The notes under the pieces are model-generated. The model searched no databases. It saw nothing but the letters and a program-made list of their open reading frames with translations, and had not been told where the DNA came from. The position numbers and the translations under genes are program-made. From VRUE01 sp036376775 (lineage in GTDB: Bacteria > Actinomycetota > Thermoleophilia > Solirubrobacterales > 70-9), in assembly GCA_036376775.1 (NCBI GenBank), contig DASUZP010000049.1, positions 1 to 38,353 on the forward strand: a DNA stretch of 38,353 nt, written 5' to 3'. Positions 23,576 to 31,049 of this stretch are shown here, piece after piece (the first letter of the stretch is position 1; each line of letters begins with the position of its first letter).

Positions 23576-26500
23576 ATGCTTCAAGTCGAGCCAGAGAGCC
23601 CTGCCGACTCCCCCGGCGCGCCGACCGAGCCGGGCGCGGACCGGGCCGAGCGCCTGCTCGCCGAGCTCAACGATCCGCAGCGCGAGGCGGTGCGCCACGG
23701 CGAGGGCCCGCTTCTGGTGTTGGCCGGCGCCGGCTCGGGCAAGACGCGCGTGCTCACGCATCGCATCGCTTACCTGCTGGCGACCGGCCAGGCGCGGCCG
23801 GGGGAGATCCTGGCGATCACCTTCACCAACAAGGCAGCGACGGAGATGCGCGAGCGGGTCGAGTCGCTGGTCGGCCGCTCGGCTCGGGCGATGTGGGTGA
23901 CGACCTTCCACTCCGCCTGTGCGCGGATGCTGCGCGCCGACGCCGAGCGGCTCGGTTATTCGCGCGGCTTCACGATCTACGACGAGTCGGACTCGCTGCG
24001 GATGCTCAAACGCTGCATGGAGGAGTTGCACGTCGACCCCAAGCGTTATCCGCCGCGGGCGATCCGCTCGCAGATCTCCGGCGCCAAGAACCAGCTGGTC
24101 GACGCCGACGCCTACTCGCAGGCGCAGGGAAGCGTTTTCGAGGAAACGACCGCCGGCGTCTATCACCTCTACGAGAAGCGGATGCTGGCCGCCAACGCGA
24201 TGGACTTCGACGACCTGCTGGTGCGGACGGTGAACGCGCTCGAGCTCTTCGAGGAGGTGCGCGAGCGCTGGCGCCGCACCTTCCGCCACGTGCTGGTCGA
24301 CGAGTACCAGGACACCAACCACGCCCAGTACCGGCTGCTGCAACTGCTCACCGAGGAGCACGGCAACCTGATGGTCGTCGGCGATGAGGACCAATGCCTG
24401 ATCGAGGGGACCCCGGTCACGATGGGCGATGGGTCTCTAAAACCCATCCAGAGCCTGTCTGAGGGCGACATGGTGATGTCTTGCTACGGGAGTGCGGAAT
24501 TCCGCCCCGCGCGCGTCAGTGGTGTGTTCAGGGCGTGGCAGAAGGACGGCATTGCAATTGAAACTGGCTCAGGTCGCCGGCTGGTGAGCACCCCTGAGCA
24601 CATGCACTTTGCGGGATACAGGCTAGGAACCGCGCCACAGATGCGTTTGACCTACTTGATGTGGAAGAAAGGGGTTGGCTTTCGGATCGGCGTTACTGGA
24701 ATCCAATCGACAAGAGGGGGCGAGGCAGTCGGTATCCGCCAGCGCTGTCTTCATGAGCATGCGGACGCCGTCTGGGTCATCTCTACGCATGACACCGATG
24801 CCGAGGCTCGCGCTGCCGAGGCTGCGCTCTCGCTTCGCTATGGCCTGCCGATGTTGCCCTTCGTCAAACGCAAATCGGCATCGGGGAAGAGCCTCGTCGG
24901 CCATCAAGCATCGATTGACCGAGTCTTCTCAACGGTTGATTCGGAACGTGGTGGCCTCGAGCTTCTCCGGGACGAGGGACTCAGCGTGCAGCATCCGCAT
25001 CATCTTGCCGCCACGTCGGATGGGCGCAGGAGGGTGTTGAGAATCACTCTTTGCGCAGAGAAACGCGGCAAGACGCCTATGCACCGAGTCGCACTGGCGG
25101 GACGCGATGACGAGGGGCGAGCGACCCTGGAGACGATTGGTCTGAAGACGCGCGAGGCAAAGCCGGGATCCGGCTCGTGGCGCTATGAGACGGTCCTGAA
25201 GGATTTTGACGAGGCGATACGGCTCGCCGGCGACATCACTGCATCGCTCGACGTCGATGTCAGTTTCTATGGGCGCTTCGGCAAGAAGCAAAGCGGCCGC
25301 ATCGTCGGCAACTCGCTGCCGACGATTCCGGCTGGCTCCGTGCGTCCGGGGATGACTCTGTTTCTCGGTGACGGGTCCTATGACTGGGTCAAATCAGTTG
25401 AGAAGGTCGAGCTCGATCGGCCGGTCTACGACATCAATGTCGAGGGCACGCACAACTTCGTAGCAAACGGGCTGGTGACCCACAATTCCATCTACGGCTT
25501 CCGCCATGCCGACATCCGCAACATCCTCGACTTCGAGCGCGACTTTCCGGACGCCGGCGTGGTCAAGCTCGAGCAGAACTACCGCTCGACCCAGACGATC
25601 CTCTCCGCCGCCAACGCGGTCGTCGAGAGAAACCGGGAACGGCGGCCGAAGCGGCTTTGGACCGAACTCTCCGGCGGCGAGCCGTTGCAGCTGCGCGAGC
25701 TCTCCGACGAGCACGAGGAGGCCCGCTGGGCGGCGGGAGAGATCGAGCGCCTCTGCCAGGACGAGGGCGTCGACCGCGAGGACATCGCCGTCTTCTACCG
25801 GACCAACGCGATGAGCCGGGTGCTCGAGGACACGCTGGTCCGTTTCGAGCTGCCCTACCAGGTGATCGGCGGCACCAAGTTCTACGAGCGGGCGGAGGTC
25901 AAGGACGCGATCGCCTACCTGAGCCTGCTTGCCAACCCCGCCGATCAGGTCTCCTTCGCGCGGATCGTCAACTCGCCGCGGCGGGGGATCGGCAACACGA
26001 GCCAGGGGCGGCTCGCCGCGCACGCCAACACGACCGGCCTGCCGATCTGGGAGGTCGCCGCCCAGGTCGAGGAGGTGCCGGGCCTGGGGGCTGCGGCGAT
26101 CAAGGCGGTCTCGCGCTTTTACGAGACGATGGAGGGGCTGCGAGCGCGCGCTGAGGAGGCGCCGGTGGCCGAGTTGCTGCAGGCGACGCTGCAGGAGAGC
26201 GGCTATCTCGACGCGCTGGCGGCCGAGCGGACGATCGAGGCCGAGGGGCGGGCCGAGAACCTCGAGGCCCTGGTGGACGGCGCCGCCGAGTTCGACGCCA
26301 ATCGCGAGCTGGAGGGCGACGGGGAGGTCTCCGCTCTGGAGGAGTTTCTGCAGCAGATCTCCCTCTACACGCAGCAGGACGACCTTCGGGACGAGTCGGC
26401 GATCACGCTGATGACCCTGCACAACGCCAAGGGCCTCGAGTACGAGACGGTCTTCATCGTCGGCTGCGAGGACGGCGCCTTCCCGCACATGAAAGCGCTG

Positions 26501-26896
26501 GAAGAGGGGGGAGAGGAGGAGGAGCGGCGCCTCTGTTACGTCGGCATCACCCGCGCCCGTTCCCGCCTCTACATGACCTGGACGCGCGAACGGCGGCTGT
26601 TCGGCCGGGCCGAGCGCAACCTGCCCTCGCGCTTCGTCGACGAGCTGCCGGAGGAGCTGACCGAGCGCGGTTCGAGCGTGGTCGGCTGGACGGGCACGCA
26701 GAGCGGGGGCTCCAGCGTGGCGATCGAGCCGGGGCCGGCGCTCGAGCTCCGCACGGGAGACGACGTCGTCCACGCGAGCTTCGGCGACGGTGTGGTCACC
26801 GCGGTGGAGCCGGGCGGCGTGGTCGTCGTCCGCTTCGCCGGCGACGGCTCCGAGCGCAAGCTGATGGCCGACTACGCGCCGATCCGGAAGCGGTAG
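23576..26896 (+). CDS. pcrA: UvrD/PcrA-type DNA helicase precursor containing an intein
   Basis: A 1106-residue precursor. Removing the intein (residues 274-637) leaves 742 residues, a normal PcrA/UvrD length. Superfamily 1A motifs in order: Q motif LNDPQREAVRHG, Walker A AGAGSGKT (Lys56), motif II VDEYQDTN, motif III VGDEDQ|SIYGFRHAD (split by the intein), motif IV QNYRST, motif V TLHNAKGLEYE and motif VI YVGITRARSRLYM. The C-terminus has the HASFGDGVVTAVE module typical of PcrA. The helicase unwinds DNA 3'-5' in nucleotide excision repair and replication-conflict resolution. Function must depend on splicing, because the intein interrupts a motif that couples ATP to DNA. UvrD1 is an equally suitable name. 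Confidence 0.95.
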   Translation: MLQVEPESPADSPGAPTEPGADRAERLLAELNDPQREAVRHGEGPLLVLAGAGSGKTRVLTHRIAYLLATGQARPGEILAITFTNKAATEMRERVESLVGRSARAMWVTTFHSACARMLRADAERLGYSRGFTIYDESDSLRMLKRCMEELHVDPKRYPPRAIRSQISGAKNQLVDADAYSQAQGSVFEETTAGVYHLYEKRMLAANAMDFDDLLVRTVNALELFEEVRERWRRTFRHVLVDEYQDTNHAQYRLLQLLTEEHGNLMVVGDEDQCLIEGTPVTMGDGSLKPIQSLSEGDMVMSCYGSAEFRPARVSGVFRAWQKDGIAIETGSGRRLVSTPEHMHFAGYRLGTAPQMRLTYLMWKKGVGFRIGVTGIQSTRGGEAVGIRQRCLHEHADAVWVISTHDTDAEARAAEAALSLRYGLPMLPFVKRKSASGKSLVGHQASIDRVFSTVDSERGGLELLRDEGLSVQHPHHLAATSDGRRRVLRITLCAEKRGKTPMHRVALAGRDDEGRATLETIGLKTREAKPGSGSWRYETVLKDFDEAIRLAGDITASLDVDVSFYGRFGKKQSGRIVGNSLPTIPAGSVRPGMTLFLGDGSYDWVKSVEKVELDRPVYDINVEGTHNFVANGLVTHNSIYGFRHADIRNILDFERDFPDAGVVKLEQNYRSTQTILSAANAVVERNRERRPKRLWTELSGGEPLQLRELSDEHEEARWAAGEIERLCQDEGVDREDIAVFYRTNAMSRVLEDTLVRFELPYQVIGGTKFYERAEVKDAIAYLSLLANPADQVSFARIVNSPRRGIGNTSQGRLAAHANTTGLPIWEVAAQVEEVPGLGAAAIKAVSRFYETMEGLRARAEEAPVAELLQATLQESGYLDALAAERTIEAEGRAENLEALVDGAAEFDANRELEGDGEVSALEEFLQQISLYTQQDDLRDESAITLMTLHNAKGLEYETVFIVGCEDGAFPHMKALEEGGEEEERRLCYVGITRARSRLYMTWTRERRLFGRAERNLPSRFVDELPEELTERGSSVVGWTGTQSGGSSVAIEPGPALELRTGDDVVHASFGDGVVTAVEPGGVVVVRFAGDGSERKLMADYAPIRKR
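24395..25486 (+). mobile_element. Intein (364 residues) within helicase motif III
   Basis: The extein reads DEDQ, then the intein from Cys1 to VTHN, then SIYGF with Ser at +1. Splicing motifs are present: block A CLIEGTPVTMGDGSLKPIQS, block B LVSTPEHMHF with its TPEH, block F VYDINVEGTHNFVANG and block G LVTHN with the terminal Asn. No LAGLIDADG or HNH motif is seen. The middle has YLMWKKGVGFRIGVTG, later IRQR and then EARAAEAALSLRYG, which resembles the spacing of a GIY-YIG nuclease; that is inference. GC content and codon use are visibly lower than in the flanking helicase, consistent with recent acquisition. Confidence 0.93.
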
Positions 26897-26900
26897 CCGG

Positions 26901-27740
26901 GTGGCAGCGCGGATCATCGACGGCAAGGCGGTCGCCGCAGCGGTGCGCGAACGGGTGCGGTCGGAGGTCGACGAGATGGCGACGCCGCCGGGCCTCGCGA
27001 CGATTCTTGTCGGCGACGACCCCGCATCGGCCGTCTACGTGCGGATGAAGCGCGAAGACTCGGCCGAGGTCGGGATCGCCTCCTTTCACCACGAGCCCGG
27101 CGGCGACGTCTCGCAGGAGGCACTCGCGGAGTTGATCGAGGCGCTGAACGCAGATGAGCGAGTGCACGGGATCCTCCTGCAGCTGCCGTTGTCGGACCAC
27201 CTCGACCAAGACCCGCTGATCGCCGCGATCGACCCCGCCAAGGACGTCGACGGCCTCACGCCGATCAACGCAGGCAGGCTGATGCAGGGGAGGGAGGATG
27301 CGATCGCATCCTGCACTCCGGCCGGGGTGATGGAGCTGCTGCGCGAGGCCGGCGTGGAGGTCGAGGGCTCGCGCGCGGTTGTCATCGGGCGCTCGATCCT
27401 CGTCGGCAGGCCGCTTGCGGCTTTGCTGCTCAACGCCGACGCGACCGTCACCCACTGCCACTCGCGGACCCGCGACCTGCCCGCGATCTGTCGCGAGGCG
27501 GACATCCTGATCGCCGCGGCGGGCAAGCCGGGCTTGGTCACCGGCGACATGGTGCGCGAGGGGGCGACCGTGATCGACGTCGGCACCAACCGGGTCGACG
27601 GCAAGCTGGTCGGCGACGTCGACTTCGACCCCGTCAGCGAGCGGGCGGGGGCGATCACGCCGGTGCCTGGCGGCGTCGGGCCGATGACGCGGGCGATGCT
27701 GCTCGTTAATACCCTGGCTGCCGCCCGGGCCCGGGTGTAG
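26901..27740 (+). CDS. folD: Bifunctional methylenetetrahydrofolate dehydrogenase/cyclohydrolase
   Basis: A 279-residue FolD, starting at a GTG 4 bases after the helicase stop. It interconverts 5,10-methylene-THF, methenyl-THF and 10-formyl-THF for purine, formyl-Met and one-carbon supply. The catalytic pair is Tyr46/Lys50 in SAVYVRMKREDSAEVGI. QLPLSDHLD, VVIGRSILVGRPLAALL and PVPGGVGPMTRAMLL are the standard signatures. Length is normal. Tight spacing to pcrA suggests co-transcription. Confidence 0.95.
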   Translation: MAARIIDGKAVAAAVRERVRSEVDEMATPPGLATILVGDDPASAVYVRMKREDSAEVGIASFHHEPGGDVSQEALAELIEALNADERVHGILLQLPLSDHLDQDPLIAAIDPAKDVDGLTPINAGRLMQGREDAIASCTPAGVMELLREAGVEVEGSRAVVIGRSILVGRPLAALLLNADATVTHCHSRTRDLPAICREADILIAAAGKPGLVTGDMVREGATVIDVGTNRVDGKLVGDVDFDPVSERAGAITPVPGGVGPMTRAMLLVNTLAAARARV

Positions 27741-27743
27741 TGT
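27738..27743 (+). promoter_or_regulatory. Possible leaderless -10 box overlapping the folD stop
   Basis: TAGTGT, whose TAG is the folD stop, lies 8 bases before the ATG at 27752. The same TAGTGTCGC string precedes the cysK transcript. Confidence 0.4.
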
Positions 27744-27751
27744 CGCGCTCG

Positions 27752-28249
27752 ATGCAGCCCAGCAAGCTGAACAGGGGCGAGAAGGTCTCCGCGGTCTCCG
27801 CGGTCCTGCTCTTCGTATTCATGTTCTTCGACTGGTTCGGAGGCAAGGTGTCGGGGGTCCCGGGCTTCTCCGGGAACGTCACCGACAGCGGCAGCGGCGG
27901 TGGCAGCGCCTGGCAGACCCTCGACGTGATCCCGCTCTTCCTCATGCTGGCCATCGTCGTCGCGGTCGGCGTCGCCGTGGTCCGCCTCACCGACGCCGAC
28001 CTGGAGCTGTCGATCTCGCTCAACTCGATAGTCGCCGCCGTCGGCGCTCTCGCCTTCCTGCTGATCCTCTACCGGATCGTCGATCCGCCGGGCCTCGCCA
28101 GCACCCCCGGGATATCGGTCGACGCGACGCTCGAGCTGGGCATCTTCCTCGGCCTGCTCGCCGCCGCCGGGATCGCCTACGGCGGCTACAGCGCGATGCG
28201 CGAAGAAGGCACGACCTTCGGCGACGCGGCCGACCGGCTATCCAGCTAG
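27752..28249 (+). CDS. Small integral membrane protein
   Basis: A 165-residue protein of unrecognised family, read from the ATG at 27752; a GTG four codons earlier overlaps the folD stop. Four hydrophobic segments are visible: VSAVSAVLLFVFMFFDWF, VIPLFLMLAIVVAVGVAVV, SIVAAVGALAFLLILYRI and LELGIFLGLLAAAGIAYGG. A Gly/Ser-rich loop with SGNVTDSGSGGGSAW lies between the first two. No catalytic motif is seen. Codon usage is native. It converges on the GMC oxidoreductase gene and overlaps its 3' end by 12 bases. Confidence 0.75.
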   Translation: MQPSKLNRGEKVSAVSAVLLFVFMFFDWFGGKVSGVPGFSGNVTDSGSGGGSAWQTLDVIPLFLMLAIVVAVGVAVVRLTDADLELSISLNSIVAAVGALAFLLILYRIVDPPGLASTPGISVDATLELGIFLGLLAAAGIAYGGYSAMREEGTTFGDAADRLSS

Positions 28250-30076
28250 GCCGGCGGCCACCTGCTTGGCGAAAGCGATGATCGTCATCATCGGGTTGAC
28301 GCCGACCGCGGTGGGGAAGAGCGAGGCGTCGGCGACGTAAAGACCGTCGACACCGTTTACCGAACCGTCCGCCGCGCAGACGCCCTCGCGCGGGTCGGAG
28401 GCGATACGGGCCGTTCCCATCGGGTGGAAGGCCTCGAGCCGAAGCTCGGACGGCTTGAAGCGGGTCGCCTCGAACGCGGCCACCTCGCCCGGGCGCAGCA
28501 CCTGGGCGCGGCCGATGTTGGGGTAGACCTCGGAGGCCCCGGCGGCGAAGTGGATCTCCGCGGCGCGGGCGATGCCGAAGACGACGCGGCGGGCATCGTC
28601 GTCGGTCAGCTTGTAACTGGCGCGAATCGAGCCGTCGCGGGCGATGCCGACGCGCCCCGCCGACTCGTCGGTGAGTTGGACGCCGATCGAGCTGACGTGG
28701 CCGAAGTCGAGGATCGCTTCCTGATGCTCGCGTCCCGACCCCTGTAGCCAGGCTCCACCAAAGGGAAGTGGGGTGAACGTCGCCTCGAGCAGGACCTGCT
28801 CCGACTCCCACTCGTCGACGTAGTAGCTCTGCATCACTCCTTCCCAGCCACGCACCTCCTCCTCGTAGCGCGCTCCGACCCAGCAGGCGGGGTGCATATG
28901 GAGGTTGCGGCCGACCTGGTCGCCCCCGAGACCGGAGCGCAGCAGCAGCTCCGGCGTGCCCAGGGCTCCGCCGGCGACGATCGTCGCGCGGCGGGCGCGG
29001 ACCGCGTAGGGACGGCGGTTGCCGTTGCGCTCGCCTGATGCAGCGGCGACGCAGCGGACTCCGGCGGCGCGGCCGTCCTCGACCAAGATGCGACGCGCCT
29101 CGACCCCCGTGCGCAGCCGTGCCCCGGCGGCGACAGCGCGGGGCATGTAGCTGACATGCATGCCCCGCTTGGCGTCGATGCGGCAGCCGTAGGGGCAAGA
29201 GCTGCACTGGACGCAATTGCCGGCGTTGCGCGAGATCGGGCCGCCGCTGGCGCCGATCGCCGCGGCGCCCTCCATCGCCAGCTGGCCGTTGCGGCCCATC
29301 CGCTCCGGATCGAGCGGCGTCACCCGCAGGAACTCCTCCGCCTCGGCGAAGTCGGGATCGAGCCGGTCGGCCCACTCGACCCCGTAGCGGTCGCGCCAGG
29401 TCTCGAGCACCGGCTGGGGGGCGCGGAAGCAGGTCCCCGAGTTGATCACAGTCGTGCCGCCGACCGCTTTTGCGACCGGCACCGGGATCGGCGGACGGCC
29501 CTCGGCAATCGTCAACCCACCATCGCGGTAGAGAGATGCGATCGCCTCGATCCGGTCGCTGGGGTAGCTGTCGCGGGTGTAGCTCTGACCCGCCTCGAGC
29601 ACGATCACGTCGAGACCGGCCTCGGCGAGGGTCGCGGCGGCAACAGCGCCGCCGGCGCCCGAGCCGATCACGACGACGTCGCATTCCTCGCCCTCGCCGG
29701 CGGGCTCGAGGTCGCCCAGCGGCCCGGCCGGCTCGGGCGGCGGGCCATCGCCGACGCGGCAGCTCGTCTCCAGGCCCAGCCTCTCCTCTACCCGTTCGTC
29801 GACCGCGTAGCCGAGCGTGGTGAAGGTCTTGGCCATCAGCAGCAGCTCGTGGTACAGGCTGAGGCGAGAGTCCTCCATGCGCCGCAGGAAGTCCTCGCGC
29901 GCCGCCAGGTCGAGGCGGCTGAATCGCCAGGGAAAGGGCAGCCACTCGAAGGCGCGTAGGCCGAGCCGGACCCGGGTCAGTACGCGCGGCGAGAGCGAGG
30001 TGAGGAACTCACCGACGGGCCCCGCGACGTCGACCTCGCGCTCGGCCGCGGGCAGGCCGTCGAAGGCGGGGGCCAT
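28238..30076 (-). CDS. GMC-family FAD oxidoreductase (long-chain alcohol oxidase-like)
   Basis: A 612-residue flavoenzyme from the first ATG. The FAD-binding motif is VVVIGSGAGGAVAAATLAEAG (near residue 134), followed by the GMC signature GGTTVINSGTCFR. A Cys cluster, NCVQCSSCPYGC, is present. The C-terminal active-site region has FHPMGTARI and VGVNPMMTIIAFA, with the catalytic His in the former. The family oxidises alcohols, often long-chain fatty alcohols or sterols. The N-terminal helix normally found in this subfamily (like LSAAEQRTLSAICEAMAP) begins upstream of the ATG, yet no ATG/GTG/TTG precedes it before an in-frame TGA shared with the upstream membrane-protein gene. The true start is therefore uncertain. 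Confidence 0.9.
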   Translation of the reverse strand: MAPAFDGLPAAEREVDVAGPVGEFLTSLSPRVLTRVRLGLRAFEWLPFPWRFSRLDLAAREDFLRRMEDSRLSLYHELLLMAKTFTTLGYAVDERVEERLGLETSCRVGDGPPPEPAGPLGDLEPAGEGEECDVVVIGSGAGGAVAAATLAEAGLDVIVLEAGQSYTRDSYPSDRIEAIASLYRDGGLTIAEGRPPIPVPVAKAVGGTTVINSGTCFRAPQPVLETWRDRYGVEWADRLDPDFAEAEEFLRVTPLDPERMGRNGQLAMEGAAAIGASGGPISRNAGNCVQCSSCPYGCRIDAKRGMHVSYMPRAVAAGARLRTGVEARRILVEDGRAAGVRCVAAASGERNGNRRPYAVRARRATIVAGGALGTPELLLRSGLGGDQVGRNLHMHPACWVGARYEEEVRGWEGVMQSYYVDEWESEQVLLEATFTPLPFGGAWLQGSGREHQEAILDFGHVSSIGVQLTDESAGRVGIARDGSIRASYKLTDDDARRVVFGIARAAEIHFAAGASEVYPNIGRAQVLRPGEVAAFEATRFKPSELRLEAFHPMGTARIASDPREGVCAADGSVNGVDGLYVADASLFPTAVGVNPMMTIIAFAKQVAAGLAG

Positions 30077-30136
30077 CGCCTCGCAGATCGCGCTCAGGGT
30101 GCGCTGCTCGGCGGCCGAAAGCCCCGGCGGGCGCTG

Positions 30137-30577
30137 TCAGCCGGGGTCGGCGCGGTCGACCCGGCCGCTCAGCGACCAGAGCCAGAGCGCCAGCAGCGCG
30201 AGGAAGCCGTCGACCAGGAAGTTCAGCAGGTAGATGAAGACGTGCTGATCGACGAGGAAGAAGCCGAGCGAGCCCAGCGAGGAGGCGGTCTTGCCGGCCA
30301 CCAGGACCAGCAGGATCGGCCGGTAGCGGACGACGTCGGCCTGGGCGACGAGGCAGATGCCGGTGATCACGACCATGTAGGCGAAGGCGAGCGCCAACCA
30401 TAGGTCCTCCTGGGTGTGCGGCGCCCGCGTGTTGTTGCCGAACCATTCGCCGACGTCGGAGATCGTGTCGAGCACGCCGCTTGGGACAGCGATGAAGAGG
30501 ATCCCGACCAGGGCGAAACTGACGGCGAGCAGCCGCAGGCTCAGTACGACGAATGCCTCTGCTTTGGCGCCCCGCAT
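30137..30577 (-). CDS. Four-helix membrane protein
   Basis: A 146-residue protein of unrecognised family. Hydrophobic segments: LSLRLLAVSFALVGILFIAV, LALAFAYMVVITGICLVAQ, PILLVLVAGKTASSLGSLGFFLV and FIYLLNFLVDGFLALLALWLW. It lies directly upstream of the GMC oxidoreductase on the same strand. Its TGA stop is in the same reading frame as the oxidoreductase, 20 sense codons before that gene's first ATG. The pair may act together as a membrane-associated oxidase and partner, but that is inference. A TAGAGT box lies 9 bases before its ATG. Confidence 0.8.
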   Translation of the reverse strand: MRGAKAEAFVVLSLRLLAVSFALVGILFIAVPSGVLDTISDVGEWFGNNTRAPHTQEDLWLALAFAYMVVITGICLVAQADVVRYRPILLVLVAGKTASSLGSLGFFLVDQHVFIYLLNFLVDGFLALLALWLWSLSGRVDRADPG

Positions 30578-30586
30578 GGTGCGCGC

Positions 30587-30592
30587 ACTCTA
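30587..30592 (-). promoter_or_regulatory. Possible -10 box of the membrane protein/GMC operon
   Basis: On the minus strand TAGAGT is followed after 9 bases by the ATG at 30577. Confidence 0.35.
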
Positions 30593-30609
30593 ACTGGCTG
30601 GCTGGCCAG

Positions 30610-30727
30610 GTGCGGGCTGCGGGTAGGGGGTTCCGCTTAACTTTTTGGGTGAGGTCGAATCGGGCTGGCGCTTGCTGCCCGGTGGCCAAAAGTACAAGAC
30701 GCTTCACCCCCTGCCCGCACCCCGCAC
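30610..30727. repeat. Long inverted repeat in the divergent region before gatC
   Basis: A 21-base arm at about 30610-30630 (starts GTGCGGGCTGCGGG) matches the complement of 30707-30727 at 19 of 21 positions. Inside, ACTTTTTGG near 30641 can pair with CCAAAAGT near 30686. The whole could fold into a 118-base structure. It lies between the membrane protein gene and gatC, upstream of the gatC TAGAAT box. It may be a structured RNA, a regulator of either promoter, or a relic of a palindromic element. Coordinates may be off by one. Confidence 0.5.
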
Positions 30728-30744
30728 GCAGTTCGGTCGCCTCT

Positions 30745-30750
30745 TAGAAT
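30745..30750 (+). promoter_or_regulatory. Possible leaderless -10 box of gatCAB
   Basis: TAGAAT, close to the consensus TATAAT, is followed after 8 bases by the gatC ATG at 30759. Confidence 0.5.
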
Positions 30751-30758
30751 CCGCCGCG

Positions 30759-31049
30759 ATGATCGAGCGGGAGCAGGTACTGCACGTGGCGAAGCTGGCG
30801 CGGCTGCGGCTGAGCGATGCCGAAGTGGAGAAGATGGCCGGGGAGCTTTCGGGGATTCTGGGGCATGTCGATCGGATCGGGGAGTTGGAGCTGGACGATG
30901 TGGCGCCGACCTCGCACGTGATCGAGCTCGAGAACGTGCTGCGGCCCGACGAGCCGCGGTCGAGCTGGCCTCGGGACGATGTGCTGGAGCAGGCTCCCGA
31001 TCCGGCTGACGGTGCGTTTCGGGTGCCCTCGCCGCGGGCCGAGTCCTGA
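30759..31049 (+). CDS. gatC: Asp-tRNA(Asn)/Glu-tRNA(Gln) amidotransferase subunit C
   Basis: A 96-residue GatC. The ATG at 30759 gives MIEREQVLHVAKLARLRLSD, the normal N-terminus; the frame stays open upstream through non-coding DNA. GatC wraps around GatA and stabilises the GatAB heterodimer. Recognisable segments are HVAKLARLRLSDAEVEKM and the LRPDEPR turn. Its stop overlaps the gatA start by one base (TGATG), the first of two overlaps that tie the operon together. Confidence 0.95.
   Translation: MIEREQVLHVAKLARLRLSDAEVEKMAGELSGILGHVDRIGELELDDVAPTSHVIELENVLRPDEPRSSWPRDDVLEQAPDPADGAFRVPSPRAES

Noticed and set aside
24395..25486. Intein with a LAGLIDADG endonuclease
   Set aside because: No LAGLIDADG-like dodecapeptide or HNH motif can be seen in the 364 residues.
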